Below are positions 1 through 8,671 of a DNA stretch of 64,000 nucleotides, in pieces. The position numbers and the translations under genes are program-made. Numbering within the stretch: position 1 is the stretch's first letter; every line of letters begins with the position of its first letter. The notes below the pieces were generated by a model. The model did not search any database, was not told the origin of the DNA, and worked only from the letters and a program-made list of their open reading frames with translations. This stretch comes from Butyrivibrio sp. (GTDB lineage: Bacteria; Bacillota; Clostridia; Lachnospirales; Lachnospiraceae): assembly GCA_015056495.1 (NCBI GenBank), contig SVGC01000016.1:35518-99517 (forward strand), written 5' to 3'.

Positions 1-1282
<1,282 letters not shown>

Positions 1283-1462
1283 TTAAATATTTTATTTTTA
1301 TGTAAAAATTGTACTCTAACTGACAATAAAATGAAATAGAAAAAAATCAAATAAAATAGGGAATAATTATAGATATTAAAAAACTATAAACATAAATACT
1401 CCAATTTAAATATGGTATTATTAATATTAATCTTTAGAAATATACTGATATAGGAGCATTAT

Positions 1463-2386
1463 ATGGGCAAAAAAGGTAATGTATTCTTCATGGGACTATT
1501 ATCAACGCTGGCAGGTGGCCTGTTTGTAGGTGACAGATTGTACAAAATGGCAGCCGTTCCCAAGCTTCATGAGCCTGATGAAGAACATTCAAATAAAATG
1601 ATTCAAACCGGAAGACTGTGGGTAAGGAATAACCCGGATAAAAAAGATATCTATCTGGATGCTCTTGATAAATTACATCTCCATGCAACCTTTATTCCTA
1701 ACAAGGAGCAGACTCATAAATACAGCATATGTATTCACGGAATAAATGATAACTGCGAATATATGGGTGCCTACGCTATCCATTATCATGAAAAAGGCTT
1801 TAATGTACTTCTTCCTGATTTGAGAGGACATGGTAAAAGCGAAGGCGGATATGCAGGTTTCGGCGTTCAGGACAGATATGATATCCTTCAGTGGATATAC
1901 TGGATAATCAAAAGAGACAAAGAGGCCAAGATAATACTTCATGGAGTATCCATGGGAGCTGCAACTGTCCTTATGACTACAGGAGAACATCTACCAAGCA
2001 ATGTTGTTTGTGCAATAGAAGATAGCAGTTATACAACTGTAAAAGATGAGTACAGGGACGTATATCATATGATGAAAGGCTCTTTTTTCCCTACAGCGCC
2101 ACTTATCGAATTGATAAGATGGGAGATCAAGATCAGAGCTGATTATGATATAAATGATGGCAACTGCATTGAAGCGGTAAAACGTTCCAAGACACCGACA
2201 ATGTTCATTCACGGGGACAGTGATAAGTTCATTGATCCAAAGATGTGCAGAAGACTGTATGAATCTGCAGCGTGTCCAAAAGAGTATTGCACAATAATAA
2301 ATGCAGACCATATTCAGGGCATCTATATAGATACCGACAGGTACTGGAGTAAAATAGATAAATTTATAAGTGATAAGATAGGTTAA
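1463..2386 (+). CDS. Alpha/beta-fold hydrolase with N-terminal membrane anchor
   Basis: A 307-residue serine hydrolase of the alpha/beta superfamily. Visible are the oxyanion-side motif IHGIND (about 91-96), the strand motif DLRGHGKSEG (119-128), the nucleophile elbow HGVSMGAA with Ser163, the acid region HGDSDKF (Asp254 likely) and His283 in NADHIQG. Residues 4-24 are hydrophobic (GNVFFMGLLSTLAGGLFVG) and look like a membrane anchor, so the catalytic domain probably sits outside the cytoplasm. The start ATG has an AGGAG site 7 bp upstream. It is transcribed away from the GH51 gene. The substrate cannot be read from sequence; relatives are annotated as esterases or acyl hydrolases. A hairpin with a T-run follows the stop. 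Confidence 0.85.
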   Translation: MGKKGNVFFMGLLSTLAGGLFVGDRLYKMAAVPKLHEPDEEHSNKMIQTGRLWVRNNPDKKDIYLDALDKLHLHATFIPNKEQTHKYSICIHGINDNCEYMGAYAIHYHEKGFNVLLPDLRGHGKSEGGYAGFGVQDRYDILQWIYWIIKRDKEAKIILHGVSMGAATVLMTTGEHLPSNVVCAIEDSSYTTVKDEYRDVYHMMKGSFFPTAPLIELIRWEIKIRADYDINDGNCIEAVKRSKTPTMFIHGDSDKFIDPKMCRRLYESAACPKEYCTIINADHIQGIYIDTDRYWSKIDKFISDKIG

Positions 2387-2391
2387 TTAGT

Positions 2392-2450
2392 GAGTCACTG
2401 GAAATGTATCAGATTGGAAATGAGTCATTTTGATACGTCCCCAGTGACTC
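2392..2450. repeat. REP-like inverted repeat, copy 1 (degenerate), doubling as terminator
   Basis: Outer arms GAGTCACTGG and CCAGTGACTC are perfectly complementary; the interior holds TGATACGTCC and a degenerate mate GTATCAGATTGG. A TTTT run follows on the plus strand, so it can terminate the hydrolase gene. It shares outer arms and the GATACGTCCC core with copies at 15224 and 35658. Confidence 0.8.
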
Positions 2451-2544
2451 TTTTAAGAATATCGACATAAAATGAAGAATATTGTAAAATAACTAGTGAT
2501 TCATGGCAATAAACATTGATTTGATAAGAATATAGGAGATAATT

Positions 2545-3069
2545 ATGGATTTAATACCTAGTTTTTCAGTAGACCACACAAAGATTGTCCCAGGTATATT
2601 TGTCAGCAGACAGGATCAGCTGGGCGACAAAATAGTTACAACATATGATGTAAGAGTAACCAGACCTAATAAAGAGCCTGCAGTAGATGTTGCAGCAATG
2701 CATACACTTGAGCACCTCATAGCTACATTTCTCAGAAATGATCCTGATTGGAAGGATGAAGTCATCTATTGGGGACCAATGGGATGCCTGACAGGTTTTT
2801 ATCTTATCCTTAAAGGAAACCGCGCACCAAGAGAGATACATGATCTGCTCCTAAGAGCATTCAGATCAGTAGCTGATGCAGAGACAGTTCCAGGTTCTAA
2901 TGAAGAGAATTGTGGCAACTACCTTATGCACAATCTCTGGCTTGCAAAATGGTATGCTGATAGATATGCTCAGTATCTTAGCGACAACGCTGATAATGAC
3001 GCTATATTTGAATACCCACAGACAGATAGACTAGTAACTGATGATGGACGTCAGTTCTTTGATTCATAA
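2545..3069 (+). CDS. luxS: S-ribosylhomocysteine lyase LuxS
   Basis: LuxS cleaves S-ribosylhomocysteine to homocysteine and DPD, the precursor of autoinducer-2, in the cytosol. The 174-residue product carries the metal-binding HTLEH motif (His53, Glu56, His57), the catalytic cysteine in MGCLTGFYL (Cys81) and the third metal ligand in ENCGNY (Cys123), all in the expected order. It is somewhat longer than the usual 155-160 residues because of an extended C-terminus. The start has an AGGAG site. It recycles the product of the nucleosidase encoded at 7895, so both steps of the activated methyl cycle lie within 6 kb though not in one operon. Downstream is a TSCPD gene 16 bp away. Confidence 0.95.
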   Translation: MDLIPSFSVDHTKIVPGIFVSRQDQLGDKIVTTYDVRVTRPNKEPAVDVAAMHTLEHLIATFLRNDPDWKDEVIYWGPMGCLTGFYLILKGNRAPREIHDLLLRAFRSVADAETVPGSNEENCGNYLMHNLWLAKWYADRYAQYLSDNADNDAIFEYPQTDRLVTDDGRQFFDS

Positions 3070-3085
3070 TAGGAGATTCATAGGC

Positions 3086-3340
3086 ATGATATATAAGACA
3101 AAAGGCACTTGTTCTACTCAAATAGAGCTTGAACTTGAGGGAACAGAGCATATAATAAGAAATGTTAAGTTTACAAACGGATGCAATGGCAATCTCCAGG
3201 GCATTTCCAAGCTGGTAGAAGGAATGAAGGCAGAAGATGCAATAGACAGACTCCGCGGCATTAAGTGCGGATTTAAGAATACATCATGCCCTGATCAGCT
3301 CTCATATGCACTTGAAGAAGCAATCAAACAGGCCGTTTGA
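3086..3340 (+). CDS. TSCPD domain protein (TIGR03905 family)
   Basis: A small 84-residue protein matching the TIGR03905/TSCPD family, a stand-alone version of the domain found at the end of some class II ribonucleotide reductases. The signature is at the C-terminal part: IKCGFKNTSCPDQLSYAL, with the name-giving TSCPD, plus an upstream FTNGCNGNLQGI containing another cysteine. I start it at 3086 because AGGAG at 3071-3075 lies 10 bp before this ATG; an upstream in-frame ATG at 3041 would overlap luxS and lacks a site. Conserved cysteines suggest metal binding. Cellular role unknown. Probably co-transcribed with luxS and murG. Confidence 0.85.
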   Translation: MIYKTKGTCSTQIELELEGTEHIIRNVKFTNGCNGNLQGISKLVEGMKAEDAIDRLRGIKCGFKNTSCPDQLSYALEEAIKQAV

Positions 3341-3392
3341 TTAAAATAATAGTAAGATTTGAGGACTAGAAAAAGTAAAGAGGGTAGTAACG

Positions 3393-4463
3393 TTGAGTAA
3401 GAAGATAGTACTGACAGGCGGTGGTTCTGCAGGTCACGTAACACCTAACATAGCACTGATACCTGCATTAAAGGAAAAGGGCTATGAAATCTATTATATT
3501 GGTTCATACAACGGAATCGAAAAAAAGCTTATAGCTGATTATGGAATTCCATATTATGGAATAGCAACAGGTAAGCTTCGCAGATATTTTGATCCTAAGA
3601 ATTTCTCAGATCCATTCAGAGTAATTAAGGGATTTGGTGAGGCCAAAAAGATATTGAAGGAAATACAGCCGGATATCGTATTTTCAAAAGGCGGATTCGT
3701 AAGCGTTCCTGTTGTTAAGGCGGCTAGAGCCTGCAAGATACCTTTTGTACTTCATGAATCTGACATGACACCAGGACTTGCCAATAAATTATGCCTTCCT
3801 GGAGCAACCAAGGTATGCTGCAACTTCCCAGAGACCATAGAAAAACTTCCTGCTGAAAAAGCAGTCCTTACAGGAACACCAATCAGAGAAGAACTGATGA
3901 GAGGAAGCGCAGAAGCTGGCAAAAAACTATGCGGATTTACAGATGATAAGCCGGTACTCATGGTCATCGGAGGAAGCCTTGGAGCACAATCCGTTAATGA
4001 GACTGTAAGATATGCTCTTCCAAGACTCTTGCCTACATTCAATGTAGTGCATCTGTGCGGAAAAGAAAAAATGGACAATTTAAAGCTTTCTGTACCAGGC
4101 TACAAGCAGTTTGAGTATGTAAAGGAAGATCTAAAAGATATATTTGCCATGGCAGATGTAGTTGTATCAAGAGCAGGAGCTAACTCAATCTGTGAGCTTT
4201 TGGCACTGCGAAAGCCAAATATCCTGATACCACTATCAACCAAGTCCAGCAGAGGGGACCAGATACTTAACGCTGAATCATTTAAAAAGCAGGGATTTAG
4301 TATCGTGATCGATAACGAGGAACTTGATGAAGATATCCTTGTTGAAAGCGTTTTTGATATGTTTGAAAATAAAGAGAAGTTTATTGATAACATGGTAAAA
4401 AACAGCCAAGAGAGCGCAACAAATACAATTGTTGATGTTATAGAGGGAATTGTTAATAAATAA
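3393..4463 (+). CDS. murG: MurG N-acetylglucosaminyltransferase
   Basis: MurG transfers GlcNAc from UDP-GlcNAc to lipid I, giving lipid II on the inner face of the membrane. The 356-residue product shows the N-terminal GGGSAGHVTPN loop (about 9-19), HESDMTPGLANKL (membrane/acceptor domain), GGSLGAQSVNE in the linker to the C-terminal Rossmann fold, and the UDP-GlcNAc pocket VSRAGANSICELL. Length is typical. It uses a TTG start with AGAGGG just upstream. It follows luxS and the TSCPD gene, outside the usual dcw cluster, which is common in Clostridia where a second murG-like gene may exist. A good terminator follows. Confidence 0.94.
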   Translation: MSKKIVLTGGGSAGHVTPNIALIPALKEKGYEIYYIGSYNGIEKKLIADYGIPYYGIATGKLRRYFDPKNFSDPFRVIKGFGEAKKILKEIQPDIVFSKGGFVSVPVVKAARACKIPFVLHESDMTPGLANKLCLPGATKVCCNFPETIEKLPAEKAVLTGTPIREELMRGSAEAGKKLCGFTDDKPVLMVIGGSLGAQSVNETVRYALPRLLPTFNVVHLCGKEKMDNLKLSVPGYKQFEYVKEDLKDIFAMADVVVSRAGANSICELLALRKPNILIPLSTKSSRGDQILNAESFKKQGFSIVIDNEELDEDILVESVFDMFENKEKFIDNMVKNSQESATNTIVDVIEGIVNK

Positions 4464-4471
4464 TATATTTC

Positions 4472-4503
4472 GGGGTTCACATTGATATGTGAGCCCCTTT
4501 TTT
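4472..4503 (+). terminator. Rho-independent terminator after murG
   Basis: Perfect 10-bp stem GGGGTTCACA / TGTGAGCCCC, 6-nt loop, then TTTTTT. It ends the plus-strand genes just before the stop of the convergent GH43-like gene. Confidence 0.92.
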
Positions 4504-4505
4504 CA

Positions 4506-5438
4506 TTAATTAAAAAATTTTTTTATTCTATCGTATTCTTCATCAGTAATTTCAAGAACAGTTCCGTGCTTGAATCCATAAGGGAATGAAAAAGATTCAT
4601 CAGATCTAACAAATTTACCGGTTGATATGTCATCTGATACAAAAGGAACATATCCCTGCTTTGATTTTTCACATCCGTAGAAATCAAGCATCAGGCACAC
4701 TCTGCCATCAGATAATCTAAAGCTGGTTGGTGCTTCATACATACCATCAGCCAATTTGTTCATCTCTTCATCAAATTCATAGACTCTTTCATAAGGACCT
4801 GTAAGACTCTGACTTTTGACCATATATATGTGAGCCGGATTAAAATCACTCTTGAGGAATAAATAGTACCAGCCATCCTGTTCAAAAATATTAGAATCGA
4901 TAATTCCGGTATCTTCCTTGTCAATCAGGAAGTGTGGTCCGTCAAAGGTCTTAAAATCTTTGGTCTTGGCATAGTAGATGCCCATGAACTTTTCATTATG
5001 TTCAGGATTAAAGGATGACCAGTGAACCATGTAATCATCATTTTCTTTATCATAGATAATATCCGGTGCCCAGGCGCAGCCAAAGCTATCAGGAACTACC
5101 TTGACCAGTTCCTGCTCAGACCAGTGTATGAGGTCTTCAGACTCCCATTTAGACAGATATTTACTTCCTTCGTGGTTTACTACATTCCATGAATCTCTGT
5201 ATTTTGTCTTAAAGTAGTTAGCAAGTCCCAGATCTGTAGCCAGGATCACAAACTTACCATCCTTGGTTCTAGTGATAGTGTGGTCTCTTACACCTTCATC
5301 ACCAAGATGGCTTGTCAGGACAGGTTCTCCACCATTTACCTGCTCCCAGTCAAATCCGTTTTTGGAAATGGCAAAATATACCTGCTCTCCATCAGGTGTA
5401 AATTTTTCTTTGAAATGTACAAATAAATATGCTCCCAT
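4506..5438 (-). CDS. GH43-family-like glycoside hydrolase
   Basis: A 310-residue five-bladed-propeller type glycosidase, most like GH43 arabinosidases/xylosidases. Blade motifs recur: FAISKNGFDWEQV, HTITRTKDGKFVILATDLG, CAWAPDIIYDKENDDYMVHWSS, GIIDSNIFEQDGWYYLFLKS and MYEAPTSFRLSDGRVCLMLD; the Glu of YEAP is the expected general acid and Asp of APD the pKa modulator. I start at 5438 because AGGAGG lies 5 bp upstream; the open frame continues to 5651 but that extension covers non-coding hairpins. No signal peptide, so intracellular action on imported oligosaccharides is likely, fitting with the GH51 gene nearby. Substrate specificity is not readable. Confidence 0.85.
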   Translation of the reverse strand: MGAYLFVHFKEKFTPDGEQVYFAISKNGFDWEQVNGGEPVLTSHLGDEGVRDHTITRTKDGKFVILATDLGLANYFKTKYRDSWNVVNHEGSKYLSKWESEDLIHWSEQELVKVVPDSFGCAWAPDIIYDKENDDYMVHWSSFNPEHNEKFMGIYYAKTKDFKTFDGPHFLIDKEDTGIIDSNIFEQDGWYYLFLKSDFNPAHIYMVKSQSLTGPYERVYEFDEEMNKLADGMYEAPTSFRLSDGRVCLMLDFYGCEKSKQGYVPFVSDDISTGKFVRSDESFSFPYGFKHGTVLEITDEEYDRIKKFFN

Positions 5439-5776
5439 TTTTCCTCCTGTTGCAGATGTTGTCTCAAAATCAAGGAAACATCTGTATTTCGTAACCCATG
5501 AATATTGTCGCATTATCTTAATAAAACCACAAGAGGAAAAAGTAAAATACTTTACTAAAAAGTTAAATAAATGAATGTCGCGAGCGACATTCTCGCGCCG
5601 AGCGCGGTTGCATTTATGCAACATATTCCTATCGCGCGAGTGCGCATCCATAGCGGAGCGTTTTTTATGATATGGGAATTTCGGAGATATTTCCTATATC
5701 ATAAAAAGAGGCCACGTGCAATGCACATGACCTCTATCTGGTATCCCCTACCTTATGCAAACATCAGCAGTACGGA
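5439..5776. other. Intergenic block with stacked inverted repeats
   Basis: No credible gene. It holds GAATGTCGC / GCGACATTC (5573-5592, 2-nt loop), TTGCAT / ATGCAA (5609-5622), a GCGC-rich segment, an 18-mer TAGCGGAGCGTTTTTTAT at 5651-5668 that recurs at 15297-15314, and a long AT-rich arm pair (TTTTATGATATGGGAA against TTCCTATATCATAAAA, about 5663-5706). The order of hairpins followed by GAGCG-T6 looks like a mobile or regulatory repeat rather than random intergenic DNA. Confidence 0.6.
5703..5735 (-). terminator. Terminator of rubrerythrin gene
   Basis: Read on the minus strand: AGAGGTCATGTGC, 3-nt loop, GCACGTGGCCTCT, then TTTTT. It lies 42 bp after the rubrerythrin stop and so fits as its terminator. 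Confidence 0.85.
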
Positions 5777-6316
5777 TCAGCCAAAATATCTCTTTAACAG
5801 ACCAGCGAACGCCTTGCCGTGACGTGCTTCATCTCGGCCGATTTCATGAACTGCATCATGGATTGCATCAAGATCAAGAGCCTTAGCCTTTTTAGCAAGG
5901 TCAGCTCTTCCCTGAGTAGCACCATATTCAGCATCAGCACGAAGCTCAAGATTCTTCTTTGTAGAATCTGTAATTACTTCGCCAAGAAGTTCTGCAAAGT
6001 GAGCAGCATGCTCAGCTTCTTCCCAGGCAGCCTTCTCAAAGAAAGCACCAATCTCAGGATAGCCTTCTCTGATAGCTACACGAGACATAGCAAGGTACAT
6101 ACCTACTTCTGAGCACTCGCCGTTGAACATCTCGCGAAGACCATTCTTTATTTCTTCAGGAGCATCACTTGCTACACCAACAACGTGCTCGCAAGCCCAT
6201 ACCTTTTCACCTTCCTGCTTAGTGAACTTAGCAGCAGGAGCATGGCATACAGGACATTCCTGTGGTGGCTGATCTCCTTCATGTACATAACCGCAAACCT
6301 GACAAACCCATTTCAT
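5777..6316 (-). CDS. Reverse-type rubrerythrin (NADH peroxidase family)
   Basis: A 179-residue peroxide-reducing iron protein. The rubredoxin-like domain comes first, with Cys5-x2-Cys8 (WVCQVCGY) and Cys21-x2-Cys24 (ECPVC), followed by a four-helix diiron domain with EAEHAAHF and EIGRDEARHGKAF metal-ligand helices. This N-terminal placement of rubredoxin is the reverse of classical rubrerythrin and is the arrangement of the clostridial reverse rubrerythrins, which reduce H2O2 with electrons from NAD(P)H via other carriers. It lies 84 bp downstream of the PerR-like gene on the same strand, so the pair is probably one peroxide-response operon. Cytoplasmic. Confidence 0.92.
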   Translation of the reverse strand: MKWVCQVCGYVHEGDQPPQECPVCHAPAAKFTKQEGEKVWACEHVVGVASDAPEEIKNGLREMFNGECSEVGMYLAMSRVAIREGYPEIGAFFEKAAWEEAEHAAHFAELLGEVITDSTKKNLELRADAEYGATQGRADLAKKAKALDLDAIHDAVHEIGRDEARHGKAFAGLLKRYFG

Positions 6317-6400
6317 AAAAACTCTCCTTTCTTGTGCTCATTATGGCACATGCAGAGCGCCTCTCTGCAAAATCAAATCCAGAAACGAAACACTTGCCTG

Positions 6401-6796
6401 TTAATCGTCTCTCATTTTTGCCAGACAATCCTCGCAGATTCCATAGAAAAAGAATTTGTGAGATTCTATGTTTCCTTTGACGTATCTGGCTGCAACTTTC
6501 TCGATATCTTCCATACCATCCATATCCAGATCAAAAATCCTGCCGCACTTATTACAAATAAAGTGGTTATGATCCCTTGTCACCGGATCAAAGTGGTCAG
6601 CACCATCACCAATATTTAGCTTCTGTATCTCGCCAAGCTCAGATAAGAGCATTAAATTGCGGTACACAGTGCCAAGGCTTATATTAGGCAGATGGCTCTT
6701 GACTCCTTGGTATACGACATCGGCTGTTGGATGATCTTTTCTTTCTTTTAGAAAGTCATAGATCAACTCCCTTTGTTTACTATATTTTAAAGACAT
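6401..6796 (-). CDS. Fur-family regulator, PerR-like
   Basis: A 131-residue Fur-superfamily repressor. The winged helix spans about residues 20-65 (TADVVYQGVKS, SLGTVYRNLMLL), followed by the metal-binding dimer domain with structural zinc cysteines Cys81/Cys84 (FICNKCGRIFD) and Cys121/Cys124 (GICEDC). I start at 6796: GAGGG lies 8 bp upstream, while an in-frame ATG at 6811 has no site. Its position upstream of a rubrerythrin gene, and a perfect 7-1-7 palindrome right before it, argue for PerR (peroxide) rather than Fur or Zur. This assignment is inferred; metal choice cannot be read with certainty. Confidence 0.85.
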   Translation of the reverse strand: MSLKYSKQRELIYDFLKERKDHPTADVVYQGVKSHLPNISLGTVYRNLMLLSELGEIQKLNIGDGADHFDPVTRDHNHFICNKCGRIFDLDMDGMEDIEKVAARYVKGNIESHKFFFYGICEDCLAKMRDD

Positions 6797-6820
6797 ATAT
6801 AGTACCCTCATAGAAAAAAA

Positions 6821-6835
6821 TAGTAATAATTACTA
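6821..6835. promoter_or_regulatory. PerR/Fur-type 7-1-7 operator
   Basis: TAGTAATAATTACTA is a perfect 7-1-7 inverted repeat, the geometry of Fur/PerR boxes (compare TTATAATNATTATAA). It lies 25 bp upstream of the PerR-like start codon, where it would allow autoregulation of the regulator-rubrerythrin pair, and about 110 bp before the divergent RpiR-type gene. Confidence 0.7.
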
Positions 6836-6947
6836 ATATTATCTTAACATGCTTATAAATATTGTAAATAGACTTTATAAAAAATTTATAATCACAACTA
6901 AATTTAGTTAAAATATGTTATACTTTTTTATAAAGAGGTATACGAAT

Positions 6948-7808
6948 ATGACAATAGTTGAGACCAAAATAAAAAGTTTATATCCAACCCTTGCCAAATC
7001 AGAGCAAAAGGCTGCTGATTATTGCCTAAAACACAGAGATGACATTTTTAACTTCCCGCTTTCAGAGCTGGCTAAGCGATCTGGAACCAGTGAGGGCGCG
7101 TGGATGCGCTTCTTTAAATCACTGGACTATTCAGGTCTTAAGGAATTTAAAAAAGAGCTATACACAGAGGTAAAAGATGGTGGAGAAAATAAAACTCCGC
7201 CAAAGATTGTATTCAAAGAAGTTGAAGAATACACATCGATCCAGTCGATAGCTGACAATATTTTTGCCACAAGCGTTCAGGCAATCCAGACTACTTACCG
7301 ACTTTTTGACGAAGGCAGCTTTAATGATGCTGTGACCAGGATTGTTGAGGCCAATCAGATCAATATATATGCTGTAGGTACGTCAACAATTGCAGCAGGT
7401 GACCTCTTTTGCAAATTTCAGAAATTGTCATATCATGTAACCTACAATACAGATACTCACATGTCCATAATGACAGCATCTCAGATGAATGAAAAAGATG
7501 TAGCTATAATAATAAGCGACAATGGCAGGAGCCCGGAAATAGTTGAGCTATGTAACCTTGTCAGATCAAAAGGTGCTGAGATCATTGCCATCACAAAGCT
7601 TGGAAATACTCCACTTTCACAAATGGCTAAAGATGTCCTGTTTACAACGTCTCCAGAGATTGATAAAAAGAGCGGAGTAACAAGTTCGCGCTTTGCACAG
7701 CTTGCACTAGTTGATATACTATATACAGCGGTTGCAAATAGGGACTATGATAATATAAAAGGATATTTGCAGGCGTCTTATGATGCATTTAAGAGCAGAA
7801 ACAAGTAA
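6948..7808 (+). CDS. RpiR/MurR-type transcriptional regulator (HTH + SIS)
   Basis: A 286-residue regulator with an N-terminal RpiR helix-turn-helix (about residues 1-77; FPLSELAKRSGTSEGAWMRFFKSLDYSGLKEFK) written here only in part: SELAKRSGTSEGAWMRFFK, and a SIS sugar-phosphate-binding domain (about 110-260; YAVGTSTIAAGDLF, IIISDNGRSPEIVELC). Such proteins sense phosphorylated sugars or amino sugars. The start at 6948 has AAAGAGG 10 bp upstream; the open frame from 6915 would begin in the promoter (TATACT at 6920). It diverges from the PerR-like gene. The sugar ligand is unknown. mtnN follows after 86 bp. Confidence 0.9.
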   Translation: MTIVETKIKSLYPTLAKSEQKAADYCLKHRDDIFNFPLSELAKRSGTSEGAWMRFFKSLDYSGLKEFKKELYTEVKDGGENKTPPKIVFKEVEEYTSIQSIADNIFATSVQAIQTTYRLFDEGSFNDAVTRIVEANQINIYAVGTSTIAAGDLFCKFQKLSYHVTYNTDTHMSIMTASQMNEKDVAIIISDNGRSPEIVELCNLVRSKGAEIIAITKLGNTPLSQMAKDVLFTTSPEIDKKSGVTSSRFAQLALVDILYTAVANRDYDNIKGYLQASYDAFKSRNK

Positions 7809-7894
7809 AACTGTAGCTACTCATGAGAATTCATTGTATAGGCTCATGTAAAACAGCTATCAAGAAATAAGATATAGCGAAAGGAATTAAAGAT

Positions 7895-8599
7895 ATGTCA
7901 GATAAAAAAATAGGTATCATTGGTGCCATGGATGTTGAAGTTGCCAAGTTAAAGGCAGATATGACTATTAAGAATACAATCAGCAAAGCTTCAATGGAAT
8001 TCTATGAAGGAACTATTGGAAATACAGATGTAGTAGTAGTTAAAAGTGGAATAGCAAAAGTAAATGCAGGAATATGTGTACAGATACTTTCAGATATATT
8101 TAATGTTACTCATATCATAAACACAGGTGTAGCAGGATCTTTAGATGCAAGGATCAATATTGAAGATATAGTATTATCAACAGATGCCTGTTTCCATGAT
8201 GTAGATGCAACAATTTTTGGATACAAAAAAGGTGAAGTTCCGCAGCTTGGAAGACTTGAATTCCCTGCAGATAAATGGCTTATTGATAAAGCCGAAGAAG
8301 CAGTTAAGGCCGCAGCTCCTGATATTAACGTATGGAGAGGAAGAGTCTGCAGTGGAGATCAGTTCATTGCTTCTGATGAAGTTAAGAAAGCAATAAAAGA
8401 AGAGTTTGGCGGATTGTGTACAGAGATGGAAGGTGCTGCCATAGCACAGGCAAGTTATCTCAATAATATTCCATATGTGATCATCAGAGCTATCTCAGAC
8501 AAGGCTGATGGCAGTGATGTCATGGACTATCCTGAGTTTGAGAAAAAAGCTGCACAAAATTGTGCTGCTCTTGTCGAATTTTTGATAAAAAATATATAA
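7895..8599 (+). CDS. mtnN: 5'-methylthioadenosine/S-adenosylhomocysteine nucleosidase
   Basis: MtnN (Pfs) splits adenine from methylthioadenosine and S-adenosylhomocysteine, giving S-ribosylhomocysteine, the LuxS substrate. The 234-residue product is of standard length and shows the N-terminal GIIGAMDVEVAKLK, the GVAGSLD nucleoside-site loop, TEMEGAAIAQ with the ribose-contacting Glu-Met-Glu, and the catalytic Asp region ISDKADG. An AAAGGAAT site precedes the ATG. It stands alone between the RpiR-type regulator and a palindrome upstream of a histidine kinase, so it is probably its own unit or the tail of the regulator's transcript. Cytoplasmic. Confidence 0.95.
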   Translation: MSDKKIGIIGAMDVEVAKLKADMTIKNTISKASMEFYEGTIGNTDVVVVKSGIAKVNAGICVQILSDIFNVTHIINTGVAGSLDARINIEDIVLSTDACFHDVDATIFGYKKGEVPQLGRLEFPADKWLIDKAEEAVKAAAPDINVWRGRVCSGDQFIASDEVKKAIKEEFGGLCTEMEGAAIAQASYLNNIPYVIIRAISDKADGSDVMDYPEFEKKAAQNCAALVEFLIKNI

Positions 8600-8613
8600 A
8601 TAAAACGTAACTT

Positions 8614-8652
8614 TTGCCGATATATATGTTAAAATAAAATATATATCGGCAA
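8614..8652. repeat. Perfect 14-bp inverted repeat
   Basis: Arms TTGCCGATATATAT and ATATATATCGGCAA are exact complements with an 11-nt AT-rich loop. It lies 20 bp upstream of the histidine-kinase start and has no following T-run, so an operator or 5'-UTR hairpin is likelier than a terminator. Confidence 0.65.
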
Positions 8653-8671
8653 TGTAGTATGGGGGAATTGT

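Noticed and set aside
5439..5651. N-terminal extension of the GH43-like protein
   Set aside because: It consists of hairpin-rich spacer; AGGAGG directly precedes the ATG at 5438.
5571..5822. Plus-strand open frame of 83 codons over the hairpin block
   Set aside because: It runs through inverted repeats, a minus-strand terminator and the end of the rubrerythrin gene, with no ribosome site.
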